Source: CAZPDM01 sp964585305 (GTDB lineage Bacteria > Planctomycetota > Uabimicrobiia > Uabimicrobiales > JABWCH01). Taken from it: a stretch of 54,553 bases of DNA. The stretch spans positions 1 through 54,553 of the forward strand of contig CAZPDM010000022.1 of NCBI GenBank assembly GCA_964585305.1, read 5' to 3'. How positions within the stretch are numbered: the first letter of the stretch is position 1; the number at the start of each line of letters is the position of its first letter. The translations under genes were made by a program, and so were the position numbers. The notes under the pieces are model-generated. The model had not been told where the DNA came from. It searched no databases and saw only the letters and a program-made list of their open reading frames with translations. Below, one piece after another: positions 8,321 through 17,480 of the stretch.

Positions 8321-8371
8321 TTTTCAGATCAAACATATTTTTCTCTCCAATTTTTTTATAAGAGCAGAATT

Positions 8372-10033
8372 ATGTCATCCCACAATCTTGCAAACGCCGA
8401 GCGAAAATGGGTGCCGCCCCAACGCTTTGGTAATTATATTTTAGAGCGGGAAATAGACGGTGGTGGCATGGGGATTGTTTATAAAGGCTCAACTGTTGAG
8501 CAGCGTCGGACAGTGGCGATCAAATTTTTGCTCGAAAGCTCTCAATATAAAAGATTCCAACGCGAAATTGACACAGGAAAACGTATCCACCATCCCAATT
8601 TTGTTCGATATTATGACACAGGAGAAATTGATGGGCATTTTTATATTGTCATGGATTTTATTGATGGTGCTCCATTAAAAAAATATATGGAACAAGTCAA
8701 TTTAACTCCAGATAAACGCTTAGAACTGTTTTATAAAATCGTTGCAGCTATTGCTTATGCCCATCAATGTGGAATTATTCATCGCGATCTTAAACCAGCA
8801 AATATTATGATCACTCGACAAGGTGAGCCAATTATCTTGGATTTTGGATTAGCTAAATATTTGCAAGTACCAGATGAAGATGCTACAGCTTTAACTATGG
8901 AAGGGCAAATTATTGGTACCCCTGGTTATATGTCTCCCGAACAAGCTCGTGGAGAAATTGAGAATCAAGATGAAAGAACAGATATTTTTGCTTTAGGAAT
9001 TATTTTATTTGAAATGTTGACGGCTCGTAATCCCTTTGAAGGAGCAAACTTTTTAGAAGTTTGTTATAATATTGCTCACCGAGCACCAGCTAATATTGAA
9101 CAGATATTACCAGGTATTCCGCCACAATTATCTTTTATTTGTAATAAAGCTTTAGCGCGAGAAAAAGAAGATCGCTATCAAACAGCTCAAGAATTTGCAG
9201 ATGATATAAAAGCCTATCTTATTTGGAGACAAAAGGCTCGTGATTATCCTACAATGAATACGAAGGAACTTCGAGCAGAAGATATTACTCCAGCTCCACC
9301 CCCACCTAATATAGCAACATCTGCAAATAATAATAATCAACCCACAGCAATTGCAAATCCTAAAGAACGTTGGACTCCGCCAGTAGAAGTTTATAAAAGG
9401 CCTGCAGAAGAGTCTGCTAAAAAAACTTGTGCAAAATGTAATGCCATTAACTTTGCTAATCAGGATATTTGCCAAAATTGTAAAGCTCCTTTGCGTAGTC
9501 TCAATGTTGTTGTTCCTAAAGGACAAATCCCGATTCAAGGAGCAAACGAAATTGCTAATGTAAAGCCTCAAATTGTGTTAAGAAAACCTTTACCACCAGC
9601 AATAAAACCGACTTCCAATCGTATTATTCCTACTCCCCCCCCAGGACAAATTTCTTTTGATTCTGAGCCAGTTTCTTATCGTTGGGTATTTTATATTTTT
9701 TGGATTTTATTGGGAATGATCATGATGCCAGTTTCTATGATGCCTGTTATGCAAGATTCCCCAATATTTGGACACATCTTCGATATTATAGCTGGAGCAT
9801 TAGCAAGTTATCTACTTTTATATTGTTCAAAAGGTTTGATGGGAGGAATTATTTTTACAATTGCAGCGATCTTAAGCTGGTGCGGGAAATACATAACTTC
9901 TTCTATTCCTACTAACTTTATTGCAAATAATGTTATGCTTAGTATTATTGCACTTACTCTTGCTTTTTTATTAGGTGTAAATTTAGGTTTGATTTCTAAA
10001 AAAATTTCTTATTGGCAAAATAAAGACATTTAA
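8372..10033 (+). CDS. Ser/Thr protein kinase with zinc ribbon and C-terminal membrane segments
   Basis: A 553-residue PknB-type kinase. Residues ~22-290 hold the kinase domain: Gly loop IDGGGMGIVY, Lys51 (VAIKFL), HRDLKPAN with catalytic Asp139, DFG at 157-159 and GTPGYMSPEQ, all consistent with activity. A proline-rich linker follows, then a two-pair Cys zinc ribbon (CAKCNAINF...CQNC, around residue 350). The last ~115 residues form three or four hydrophobic helices, so the kinase is cytoplasmic and membrane-tethered. The start follows AAGAGCAG. A UDP-sugar dehydrogenase starts 30 bases downstream, so the two may be co-expressed; a link to polysaccharide control is inference. Confidence 0.93.
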   Translation: MSSHNLANAERKWVPPQRFGNYILEREIDGGGMGIVYKGSTVEQRRTVAIKFLLESSQYKRFQREIDTGKRIHHPNFVRYYDTGEIDGHFYIVMDFIDGAPLKKYMEQVNLTPDKRLELFYKIVAAIAYAHQCGIIHRDLKPANIMITRQGEPIILDFGLAKYLQVPDEDATALTMEGQIIGTPGYMSPEQARGEIENQDERTDIFALGIILFEMLTARNPFEGANFLEVCYNIAHRAPANIEQILPGIPPQLSFICNKALAREKEDRYQTAQEFADDIKAYLIWRQKARDYPTMNTKELRAEDITPAPPPPNIATSANNNNQPTAIANPKERWTPPVEVYKRPAEESAKKTCAKCNAINFANQDICQNCKAPLRSLNVVVPKGQIPIQGANEIANVKPQIVLRKPLPPAIKPTSNRIIPTPPPGQISFDSEPVSYRWVFYIFWILLGMIMMPVSMMPVMQDSPIFGHIFDIIAGALASYLLLYCSKGLMGGIIFTIAAILSWCGKYITSSIPTNFIANNVMLSIIALTLAFLLGVNLGLISKKISYWQNKDI

Positions 10034-10063
10034 AGCTAAAATTTTTCGTGGAAAGCTATTGCG

Positions 10064-11386
10064 ATGTACGAAAATCTCAAACAAAAAATTGAAAATAGAC
10101 AGTCCATTATTGGTATTATTGGACTTGGATATGTTGGTCTTCCTCTTGGATTGAGTTTTTGTGAAGAAAACTATCGTGTTATTGGGTTTGATATAGATAG
10201 TGAAAAAGTCCAAAAATTGATGAATGGAGAAAGTTATATCAAACATATTTCTTCAAATTGGATTGAAAAATATGTAAAAAGTGACTTATTTCAAGCAACA
10301 GACAAGGCAATGAAATTAGCAGAAGCTGATATTATCATTGTGTGTGTTCCTACTCCATTGGGATTACATCACGAGCCAGATGTCAGCTATATCATTGAAT
10401 CTTCTAATACTATTAAAAAGATATTAAAAAAAGGACAACTTGTAATTCTAGAATCTACAAGTTATCCTGGAACAACTGAAGAAGTTATGAAGCCAATTTT
10501 AGAATCGACTGGCTTAAAAACTCCTCAAGATTTCTTCTTATCTTTTTCTCCGGAAAGAGAAGATCCTGGTAACAAAGAATATACTACCCGCAAAATACCT
10601 AAAGTTGTAGGGGCTGATGATCCTCAAAGTAGAGACTTAGCGGATCGTATTTATTCTAAAATTGTAAAAACTGTAGTGGTTTCTAATAATAAAACTGCTG
10701 AAGCAGTTAAAATTACGGAAAATATCTTCCGTTGTATAAATATTGCTTTAGTGAATGAACTTAAAATGATTTATTCCGAAATGGGAATAGATATTTGGGA
10801 AGTCATTGAAGCTGCAAAAACTAAACCATTTGGCTTTATGCCATTTTATCCCGGGCCGGGTTTGGGCGGACATTGTATTCCGATTGATCCATTCTATTTA
10901 ACTTGGAAAGCTAAAGAATTTGGTTATCCAACTCGATTTATAGAATTGGCCGGTGAAATCAATACAAATATGCCTAGATATGTCGTAGAACGACTGCTTG
11001 AAGAATTCAATCTTCGTAAAAAAAATCTCAACGGCTCAAAAGTTTTAATGATTGGTGTTGCATATAAACGAGATGTTGACGATTTCCGTGAAAGCCCTGC
11101 ATTTCCAGTATATCAACATTTAATTGAAGCAAATGCACAAGTAGATTACTATGACCCATTCATCCCAGAAGTACCAAAAGCACATGAAACTGGCGATATG
11201 ATTGGGAAGAAATCTGTCATTTTGGACGGAAAGAAAATACAAGAATACGATGTTGTTCTTATTATTACCGATCATTCAGATATTGACTATCAAATGTTGG
11301 TAGAAAACGCTAATTTAGTTATGGATACTCGCAATGCTACAAAGAAAGTAACTGGGCCTTGCCGTAGTAAAATTTTATTTGCATAG
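10064..11386 (+). CDS. UDP-sugar 6-dehydrogenase (UDP-GlcNAc/ManNAc dehydrogenase type)
   Basis: A 440-residue NAD-dependent nucleotide-sugar dehydrogenase that oxidises the C6 hydroxyl of a UDP-sugar to a uronate. It shows the N-terminal Rossmann motif IGLGYVGLPLG, the VPTPLG and ESTSYPGTTEE segments, and the catalytic-Cys region PGPGLGGHCIPIDPFYL. The overall sequence is closer to WbpA/WecC/TviB than to UDP-glucose dehydrogenase; the exact substrate cannot be set. Ribosome site GGAAAG lies 9 bases ahead of ATG. The product would feed surface polysaccharide synthesis. It ends at a shared bidirectional terminator facing the kinase on the other strand. Confidence 0.92.
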   Translation: MYENLKQKIENRQSIIGIIGLGYVGLPLGLSFCEENYRVIGFDIDSEKVQKLMNGESYIKHISSNWIEKYVKSDLFQATDKAMKLAEADIIIVCVPTPLGLHHEPDVSYIIESSNTIKKILKKGQLVILESTSYPGTTEEVMKPILESTGLKTPQDFFLSFSPEREDPGNKEYTTRKIPKVVGADDPQSRDLADRIYSKIVKTVVVSNNKTAEAVKITENIFRCINIALVNELKMIYSEMGIDIWEVIEAAKTKPFGFMPFYPGPGLGGHCIPIDPFYLTWKAKEFGYPTRFIELAGEINTNMPRYVVERLLEEFNLRKKNLNGSKVLMIGVAYKRDVDDFRESPAFPVYQHLIEANAQVDYYDPFIPEVPKAHETGDMIGKKSVILDGKKIQEYDVVLIITDHSDIDYQMLVENANLVMDTRNATKKVTGPCRSKILFA

Positions 11387-11403
11387 CTCAATAATTGTCC
11401 ATA

Positions 11404-11440
11404 GCAAAAAAGAGAGTGCGATTTCGCATTCTCTTTTTAA
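11404..11440. terminator. Bidirectional terminator
   Basis: AAAGAGAGTGCG pairs with CGCATTCTCTTT around a short loop with A and T runs on the two sides. It serves the convergent genes ending at 11386 and 11455. Confidence 0.88.
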
Positions 11441-11454
11441 ATTTGTTACATTTT

Positions 11455-12666
11455 CTAAAATTTGTTCTTAGGAATACAGCGGCTGGTTTGTGTTAATTTC
11501 ATGACATCATATATATGTTGAATCAGTTCTTGCATACTATGAAAGCGATCTTCTTTATTTTTTGCTAACATGCGTTCAATAATTAGGCGTATTTCATTTG
11601 GAATACATTGGCCTACTTTTTTAGGCCAAGTTAATGGCTCTTGAATATGAGCCAACATAGTTTGCCTAGTGTTGCATCGAGAATATGGGACAGTTCCAGT
11701 AATGATATGAAAAAAAGTTACTCCTAAACTATAAATATCTGTCCTAATATCAAGAGCAAATCCTTGACATTGTTCAGGAGACATATAATAAGGACTGCCA
11801 ATAACTTCATAAGTTGTTGATTCTTGTTTGCTAAGTTCTTTTGCAGTTCCAAAATCTATAATTTTTGCTAAATTTTCCTGTCGACTGTATAATATATTAG
11901 AAGGTTTTAGATCTCGATGAATCAAGTTGCATTCATGGCTGACTATCATACCACTGGCCACTTGTATAAGAATAGAAATAGCTTCAGAAAGAGCAATCAA
12001 TCCTTGTTTTTGGACAATTTTATAAAGGCTTTCACCTTCAAAATATTCCATAACTAAAAAAGGCATTTGATCTTCAACGCCCATATCATGTATATTTATA
12101 ATATTAGGGTGCTTTAATCGATAAAGAATAGCAGATTCGCTTGGTGGCGTGATATTTTTACTTTCTGAACGCAATGTTAAAACCTTTACTGCTACAAGAC
12201 ATTTGCCTTTAGTTGCTCTATATACTGCACCGCTACTTCCTGATTCAATGAATTTTTCTAAATAGCATCCTGCAAAATTCCTACCTTCTAAATTTTTGTG
12301 CATGTTTTCTTGAATAACTTGTTGTATATTTTGCAACAGTTGCTCTGGAAGAACAGGTTTAAGCAAAAACTTTTTCACTTGTCCAGATAATTTTATTTCT
12401 GGATCATCTTCCATACCAATTTTGCCTGTACTAATAATAATTGGTAAATTTTTAGAAATCTTTTTTATATGAAACAATAAAGAACGTCCATGTATACAAG
12501 GAATAGACATATCTAAAATAGCTACATCAAACTTTTGAGTATGCAAAAGATTGAGTGCTTTCTGGCCATCAAAGGCCAAATATACAGTATATCCATAATG
12601 ACTTAATAACTCGAAATAGAAATCTGATATGATAGTATCATCCTCGATGACTAAAATAGTCTTCAT
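11455..12666 (-). CDS. Response-regulator receiver fused to Ser/Thr protein kinase
   Basis: A 403-residue fusion. Residues 1-120 are a CheY-like receiver: acidic pocket ED-D at residues 8-10, phospho-acceptor Asp52 (VAILDMS), Thr/Ser and Lys near FLLKPV. Residues ~132-395 are a Ser/Thr kinase with VAVKVL, HRDLKPSN, IIDFGTAKE and GSPYYMSPEQ. The Gly loop is degenerate (IESGSSGAVYRA keeps two of three glycines), but activity is likely. It suggests that a histidine kinase could gate a Ser/Thr kinase in one soluble protein; that is inference. It is transcribed alone, divergent from the small gene at 12759. Confidence 0.93.
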   Translation of the reverse strand: MKTILVIEDDTIISDFYFELLSHYGYTVYLAFDGQKALNLLHTQKFDVAILDMSIPCIHGRSLLFHIKKISKNLPIIISTGKIGMEDDPEIKLSGQVKKFLLKPVLPEQLLQNIQQVIQENMHKNLEGRNFAGCYLEKFIESGSSGAVYRATKGKCLVAVKVLTLRSESKNITPPSESAILYRLKHPNIINIHDMGVEDQMPFLVMEYFEGESLYKIVQKQGLIALSEAISILIQVASGMIVSHECNLIHRDLKPSNILYSRQENLAKIIDFGTAKELSKQESTTYEVIGSPYYMSPEQCQGFALDIRTDIYSLGVTFFHIITGTVPYSRCNTRQTMLAHIQEPLTWPKKVGQCIPNEIRLIIERMLAKNKEDRFHSMQELIQHIYDVMKLTQTSRCIPKNKF

Positions 12667-12758
12667 AAATATATTTCCAGCAACTTAGGTAATATCAATA
12701 TTTTTTGATTTTTTTTTGTAATGGGAGGCTCGGTTTTATTAGAAAACCGTTATTTCTT

Positions 12759-12980
12759 ATGGAACTTAAAGGTGTAGATATAGAAAAAATTAAACATCTT
12801 ACAGGGATCGAAAGATTGAATGCTATTGAAGAGTACAAAGAAGAGCGCGCAAATTTATTTAATGAATATATGAAACTTCAAGATATTTTAGAAGAATATA
12901 ATGAAAAATCATATCAAGTTTGCTGCAAAATTGAAAGATTAAATATTATTTTAACAGAAATGGGTGTAAGACTACAATAA
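12759..12980 (+). CDS. Small hypothetical coiled-coil protein
   Basis: A 73-residue protein if started at the ATG at 12759 (MELKGVDIEK); the frame is open from a TTG at 12705. It is highly charged and probably two helices (IERLNAIEEYKEERANLFN and LEEYNEKSYQVCCKIERL) able to form a coiled coil. I recognise no family. A small hairpin-forming GGTTTT...AAAACC lies just before the ATG and no clear ribosome site is seen. It sits between two kinase genes, with a promoter for the next gene beginning about 40 bases downstream. Confidence 0.5.
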   Translation: MELKGVDIEKIKHLTGIERLNAIEEYKEERANLFNEYMKLQDILEEYNEKSYQVCCKIERLNIILTEMGVRLQ

Positions 12981-13021
12981 TTTATATTCCTGCTAATATT
13001 TTTAGAAAACTAAGATTTTTC

Positions 13022-13051
13022 TTGACGCATTGGTTTAAAAAGTGCTATGAT
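13022..13051 (+). promoter_or_regulatory. Sigma70-type promoter
   Basis: TTGACG (13022-13027), an 18-base spacer and TATGAT (13046-13051). It would give a 5' leader of about 120 bases ahead of the kinase at 13177. Confidence 0.65.
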
Positions 13052-13176
13052 ACCTTTTATTTTATGAATAAAAACTATTTTTTTCTTAATCTAAGCTTGT
13101 GCAAAGGCTGAAAAAATATTTTTCTTAATATTTTAACTTTAAAAATAAGCACTGGCTCTATTTTATAGATAGTATT

Positions 13177-14784
13177 ATGAATAGCGAAGAACAAAAAGCA
13201 TTTTTAAAATTTTTAGTAGAAACTAAAAAAGTTTTACCAAACTCTGCCATTCAAACTTGTTTAAGTGTTCAGCAAGCTTTGAAGGGGCTTGGTATTGAGA
13301 AAACCATTGACAAAGTTATCGTTGAAAAAGGTTTTCTGGATGCCAAACAAACTACAAATCTTTTGCGAGAATTTAAAGGCGGAGATGAGGAGCTTATCCC
13401 AGGCTATCGCATTACCAAAAAGCTAGGCGAAGGAGCTATGGGGGAGGTTTATAGTGCGATTGATCTTCATAATGATAATCGTACAGTTGCCATAAAAATT
13501 TTATTCCCACATCTAGGAAAACGTAAAGCCACAGCCCAAAGATTTCTACAAGAAGCACGATTGTGCATTGTAAAATTAGATCATCCAAATATTGTCAAGG
13601 GATATGATGTTGGATATGAGGCTACCCATGACTTCTTTTTTTATGTTATGGAATTTGTAGATGGAAGTAATTTACGTTCAATATTAAAAGAGCATGGAGT
13701 ATTGTCAGAGCCATTAGCAATCAAGATTATGACCCAAATAGGATCAGCTTTACAACAAGCAGCTAGTCATAATTTAGTCCATCGGGACATAAAACCTGAT
13801 AATATCATGCTTACTAAAAATGGGGATGCAAAACTTTGTGATTTGGGATTAGCTCGAGATTGGACAAAAGATGATTTAGGATTAACTAAAACTGGCGCAG
13901 TTATGGGGACCCCATTTTATATTTCCCCAGAAGCAGCAGAAGGAAAAAAATTAGATGCTCGAAGCGATATTTATTCTCTAGGAGCAACAATATATCATAT
14001 AGTTGTTGGAGCAGTACCCTTTGATGGGCCAAATACAGCAGTTGTTTTAAATCGTCATAGAAATGATCCTTTAATTCCTCCTAAAGAATTAAGAAATCAA
14101 CTTACTGCTGGCTTTTCAGCAATTATTGAAATGATGCTTGCAAAATCTCCTAGTGATCGTTATCAAACACCAGATCATTTATTAGATGATTTAAGAAGAT
14201 TGCAAAATGGTTATGCCCCGCATGCTTTAATTAAAATTAAAGATAGTTATGGAGCTACAGAAGTTGTAAGAAAACCCAAAACCCAAATCATGGCAGAAGT
14301 TTCTACTTCAGATCCTTCTTTATCTCCTATAGAACAATCAGAATCAGCAGCTTCTTCTCCCGAACCCACACCAATCCCAACAAATGCTATCCATTCCTAT
14401 CCTAAAAGTTCTCATACAACAACTCCTATTGCAAGTACGAATGTTCCACCTTCATTAGAACCACCACCATTTCAAGATTCTGTAGAAATATCTAAATTTG
14501 TAGAAAATACAACAAGTAAAATTAAACGTCGCCAAGATATGGTAGAAGAGTATTTGATAGAAGATCCCTCTCCTAATTTTGATAGTGTAATCTTAGTAGA
14601 TCATAGAAAACGCCACAAACAACAAAATATGTTTCCTGCTTTTTTAAATTCCAGTGAACAAAATGTTTCTAAAACAGGTTCGAATGACAAATCAAGATTA
14701 TTGTTTTTTGGAGCTTTAATTGGCGGAGTAGGGTTAATTGTTATTATTTTTATTATTTTTATTATTATGAAAATGCTAAAATGA
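13177..14784 (+). CDS. Membrane-anchored Ser/Thr protein kinase with N-terminal helical domain
   Basis: A 535-residue PknB-type kinase. Residues 1-~68 are a small helical module (LPNSAIQTCLSVQQALKGLG, IVEKGFLDAKQ) like those ahead of many planctomycete kinases. The kinase spans ~74-345: LGEGAMGEVYSA, VAIKIL, HRDIKPDN, CDLGLARD (DLG in place of DFG, which is tolerated) and GTPFYISPEA. A Ser/Pro/Thr-rich linker of ~120 residues follows, then one hydrophobic segment at the very C-terminus (GALIGGVGLIVIIFIIFII), so the protein is tail-anchored with a cytoplasmic kinase. It ends 18 bases before the start of the frame extending from the heptose kinase, with a GC-rich hairpin between. Confidence 0.93.
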   Translation: MNSEEQKAFLKFLVETKKVLPNSAIQTCLSVQQALKGLGIEKTIDKVIVEKGFLDAKQTTNLLREFKGGDEELIPGYRITKKLGEGAMGEVYSAIDLHNDNRTVAIKILFPHLGKRKATAQRFLQEARLCIVKLDHPNIVKGYDVGYEATHDFFFYVMEFVDGSNLRSILKEHGVLSEPLAIKIMTQIGSALQQAASHNLVHRDIKPDNIMLTKNGDAKLCDLGLARDWTKDDLGLTKTGAVMGTPFYISPEAAEGKKLDARSDIYSLGATIYHIVVGAVPFDGPNTAVVLNRHRNDPLIPPKELRNQLTAGFSAIIEMMLAKSPSDRYQTPDHLLDDLRRLQNGYAPHALIKIKDSYGATEVVRKPKTQIMAEVSTSDPSLSPIEQSESAASSPEPTPIPTNAIHSYPKSSHTTTPIASTNVPPSLEPPPFQDSVEISKFVENTTSKIKRRQDMVEEYLIEDPSPNFDSVILVDHRKRHKQQNMFPAFLNSSEQNVSKTGSNDKSRLLFFGALIGGVGLIVIIFIIFIIMKMLK

Positions 14785-14789
14785 TCGAT

Positions 14790-14818
14790 ACGGCCCGCTT
14801 TTTTGCGGGTCATTTTAT
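14790..14818 (+). terminator. Hairpin, weak terminator
   Basis: GCCCGC, a T6 loop and GCGGGT follow the kinase stop directly, with ATTTTATT after. The T run is short, so termination may be partial. Confidence 0.55.
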
Positions 14819-14862
14819 TCTCAAAAGAATTTATATTTTATCAAATAGGAGATTTATATTTT

Positions 14863-16188
14863 ATGCCAAATAGGATTCGAGAAATTCTCCAATCTTTTGA
14901 AAAATGCAATATCTTAGTTGTTGGGGATTTAATATTAGATCATTATGCTTTTGGAACAGTTCATCGTATTTCCCCAGAAGCACCAATTCAAGTTTTTGAT
15001 TTCGATAAAGAAGAATTCCGACTTGGTGGAGCAGCAAATGTAGCTCATAATTTAGTTAAACTAAATGCTAAAAGTAGCCTTATTGGTGTTGTAGGAAAAG
15101 ATAGCCAAGGAGAAACTCTTCGAAGTTTAGCTCAAGAAGCAGGTATACAATCGTTCGGTATTTTGTCAGAACTAGAAAGACCTACAACTACCAAAACGAG
15201 GTTAATTTGCCAAGGACACCATCTTTTACGAACCGATCGCGAAAAACGGCATTTCATAAAGGCAGAATCGCAGGAACAATTTTTTAAAATTATCCAGGAT
15301 CATTTTTCTGAATATAACTCTATTATTATTTCCGATTATGCTAAAGGATTACTGACTGAAGAATTCTGTAAAAAAATTATTTCAATGGCTAATAGCCATG
15401 GAATTAAAATAATGATAGGGCCAAAAGGCAAAGATTGGAATAAATATAAAGGAGCATATATTCTTTCTGCGAATCGTTCTGAGGTAGAAATAGTTAGTGG
15501 AATTAGTCTTAAAACACGCCAAGATATAGAAAAAGCAGGACGAAAATTACTAGAAGAACTCAATTTACAAGCCATACTGATTACACTTGGAGCTGAAGGA
15601 ATGTATTTAAATACTAGAAATGATGGGGACTTTTATTTGCAAGCTGAAGCTCAAGAAGTATTTGATGTAGTTGGTGCTGGAGATACAGTTTTATCTGTTT
15701 TAAGTTTGGTTTTAACAGCAGGATATTCTTGGAAAAATGCTCTCACAATGGCAAATACTGCGGCGGGAATAGTAGTTGGAAAAGTTGGGGTTGCTGTTGT
15801 TTATCCAGAAGAATTGATTGCTAAGTTTGTCCCAAATGCTAGAAGCTATCTTGATAAAATCAAACCACTTGAAGAATTACTGCCTATTTTTTCCTGGCAA
15901 CATAGTCATGGAAAAGTAATTTCGTTTGTTTATGGTAATTTTTTCAGTTTAACAAGCGAAGTTGTCCAGTTTATGGAAAACTGTAAAAATCGTTGCGATC
16001 TCTTGGTTGTAGGACTATTCGATAACCTTCCTAGCTGTGATATTCAAAATAAAAATTTTCTAGCAATTGCAGAGCGTACTAAAATTTTAGCTGGGTTGTC
16101 CTCTATAGACTGGATTTTGTCAATAGAATCCAATCAACTTCCAGATATAATCCAAAAAATTCAGCCAGACAATACTATCCAGGCATAA
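14863..16188 (+). CDS. rfaE1: Heptose-7-phosphate kinase (RfaE1/HldE N-terminal type) with decayed nucleotidyltransferase-like tail
   Basis: A 441-residue protein. Residues 1 to ~325 are a PfkB/ribokinase-fold kinase of the RfaE1 type (ILVVGDLILDHYAFG, RISPEAPIQVF, RLGGAANVAHNL, catalytic FDVVGAGDTVLSV), making D-glycero-D-manno-heptose 1,7-bisphosphate for LPS core or S-layer glycans. The last ~100 residues align in pattern with the HldE cytidylyltransferase domain (DLLVVGLFDNLPS, ILAGLSSIDWILS, IQKIQPD), but the HxGH catalytic motif is absent: the expected site reads GNFFSLTSEVVQF. That half is probably inactive. The start at 14863 follows TAGGAG; the frame is open from 14803, but the extension has no homologous look. 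A separate adenylyltransferase would be needed. Confidence 0.9.
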   Translation: MPNRIREILQSFEKCNILVVGDLILDHYAFGTVHRISPEAPIQVFDFDKEEFRLGGAANVAHNLVKLNAKSSLIGVVGKDSQGETLRSLAQEAGIQSFGILSELERPTTTKTRLICQGHHLLRTDREKRHFIKAESQEQFFKIIQDHFSEYNSIIISDYAKGLLTEEFCKKIISMANSHGIKIMIGPKGKDWNKYKGAYILSANRSEVEIVSGISLKTRQDIEKAGRKLLEELNLQAILITLGAEGMYLNTRNDGDFYLQAEAQEVFDVVGAGDTVLSVLSLVLTAGYSWKNALTMANTAAGIVVGKVGVAVVYPEELIAKFVPNARSYLDKIKPLEELLPIFSWQHSHGKVISFVYGNFFSLTSEVVQFMENCKNRCDLLVVGLFDNLPSCDIQNKNFLAIAERTKILAGLSSIDWILSIESNQLPDIIQKIQPDNTIQA

Positions 16189-16251
16189 TAAGTTGAGATT
16201 GAGTAAAAAAAATGCCATAGTTTTTTAACTTTTCCTAACATAGGACTTTCT

Positions 16252-17475
16252 ATGACATTACAAAATGCTTTTTTTAGAGAAAAAAAAACAGAAAATTATA
16301 TTGAAAAAAGTATTTCTTTATATTTTATAAATTTTTTTCTTATAAGCTTATTAGCTTTTTTTACTGCTTGTACAACGATTGAGCCGATTGAACAACAAAT
16401 AGATTCTAATTCCTCCATTGCTCTTTCTGAAGTTGGTCAGAAACTTATGTTACGTGTTTTATGGGATTCTCAACAACGTCGCGCAATTTTAGATCATGGG
16501 GAACATCGTATTGAAATTGAACCTGGTAGTCAAGTTGTCCAAATAGATGGAGAAAAAATTTTAATTTCTTCTCCAGCATATTTAAAAAACAAAGAAGTCT
16601 ATGTTCCATTAGACTTTTATAATTTTTTAAAAAATACATTAGAGAAAAAACTACAAGCAGATGATATACCAATAAATAATAATGGAAATGCGAATATTAT
16701 TGATGAGCCTGCTATTGAAAATTTGCTTTCCTCAGAAAATCAAGAAATTTTAAATAATTCCAATTCTATAGCAAAATCTCCAGCCTCGCCCATTTTACCA
16801 ACTTTGCCAAGAAAAGAGACAACAGCAAATAATAATGTATCCATAAGTAAGAATACTAATCTTGTTGATATGTCTAATTTTCACATAGCATTGGATGCTG
16901 GGCATGGGGGATATGATCCTGGAGCAATTGGTTGCGACCATATAAGCTATGAAAAAAACTTTACTCTTGATATTGTTTTAAGACTTTCGGATTTGCTTTC
17001 TAAACATAATACAACGTTATTACTTACTCGTAATCAAGATATTTTTATATCTAAAGAAGCTCGTGTTAAATTTATCGAAAAAAATCAGGCAGATGTTTTA
17101 ATTTCTATTCATTTAAATAGTGCAGCAGCTTCCCAAGCCTCTGGATATGAATTTTGGATTAGCCCGAATAGGGGAAATTATAATAAAAATTTGCAATTTT
17201 CTCGTGTCTTACAGCAAGTTTTTAAAGAAAAGATCAAATTAGTAAATCGTGAAATAAGAAAAAATAATTTCTACGTTCTCACTCATACTGAAGTACCTGC
17301 CGTATTAGTAGAAGTTTGCTTTATGTCTAACAAAGATGATTTGGCCTGGATTAGTAAACCGGAATCACGTCAGGAGGTTGCACAAGCTTTATACGAAGGT
17401 ATATTAAGATATTATTTAGTAGTTTTTGCCCCGAAGCAAAAACCTGCAAATAAGAATATAGCTAAGAAAAACTAA
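16252..17475 (+). CDS. N-acetylmuramoyl-L-alanine amidase (Amidase_3), probable lipoprotein
   Basis: A 407-residue cell-wall hydrolase that cuts the bond between MurNAc and L-alanine. A hydrophobic leader ends in LLAFFTAC, a likely lipobox, with the acylated Cys near residue 40. Residues ~65-125 look like a Cu-amine-oxidase-N/stalk-type beta domain (KILISSPAYLKNKEVYVPL). A Ser/Asn-rich linker leads to Amidase_3 at ~205-395: ALDAGHGGYDPGA with zinc His, E in SYEKNFTL, ISIHLNSAA with zinc His, and the catalytic Glu in VLVEVCFMSN. All ligands are present. It lies 63 bases after the heptose kinase. It implies a peptidoglycan-containing envelope, as does MurI in this window. Confidence 0.9.
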   Translation: MTLQNAFFREKKTENYIEKSISLYFINFFLISLLAFFTACTTIEPIEQQIDSNSSIALSEVGQKLMLRVLWDSQQRRAILDHGEHRIEIEPGSQVVQIDGEKILISSPAYLKNKEVYVPLDFYNFLKNTLEKKLQADDIPINNNGNANIIDEPAIENLLSSENQEILNNSNSIAKSPASPILPTLPRKETTANNNVSISKNTNLVDMSNFHIALDAGHGGYDPGAIGCDHISYEKNFTLDIVLRLSDLLSKHNTTLLLTRNQDIFISKEARVKFIEKNQADVLISIHLNSAAASQASGYEFWISPNRGNYNKNLQFSRVLQQVFKEKIKLVNREIRKNNFYVLTHTEVPAVLVEVCFMSNKDDLAWISKPESRQEVAQALYEGILRYYLVVFAPKQKPANKNIAKKN

Positions 17476-17480
17476 GTACT

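Larger units (their letters stand above)
7918..8371. repeat. Intergenic copy 2 of the repeated segment, 454 bases without a gene
   Basis: It contains a small inverted repeat TTACGCAT...ATGCGTAA (about 7943-7986), the long hairpin at 8021-8094, a stretch resembling 6150-6210, and a near-palindrome at 8296-8320. No open frame of note was found. Confidence 0.5.

Noticed and set aside
9152..9571. 139-codon minus-strand frame inside the kinase at 8372
   Set aside because: Antisense to the linker and zinc-ribbon part of a clear kinase; Cys/Arg-rich composition is what complement translation of such a region gives.
14803..14862. N-terminal extension of the heptose kinase
   Set aside because: It overlaps the hairpin after the kinase gene and lacks a ribosome site, whereas ATG 14863 has TAGGAG and fits the family.
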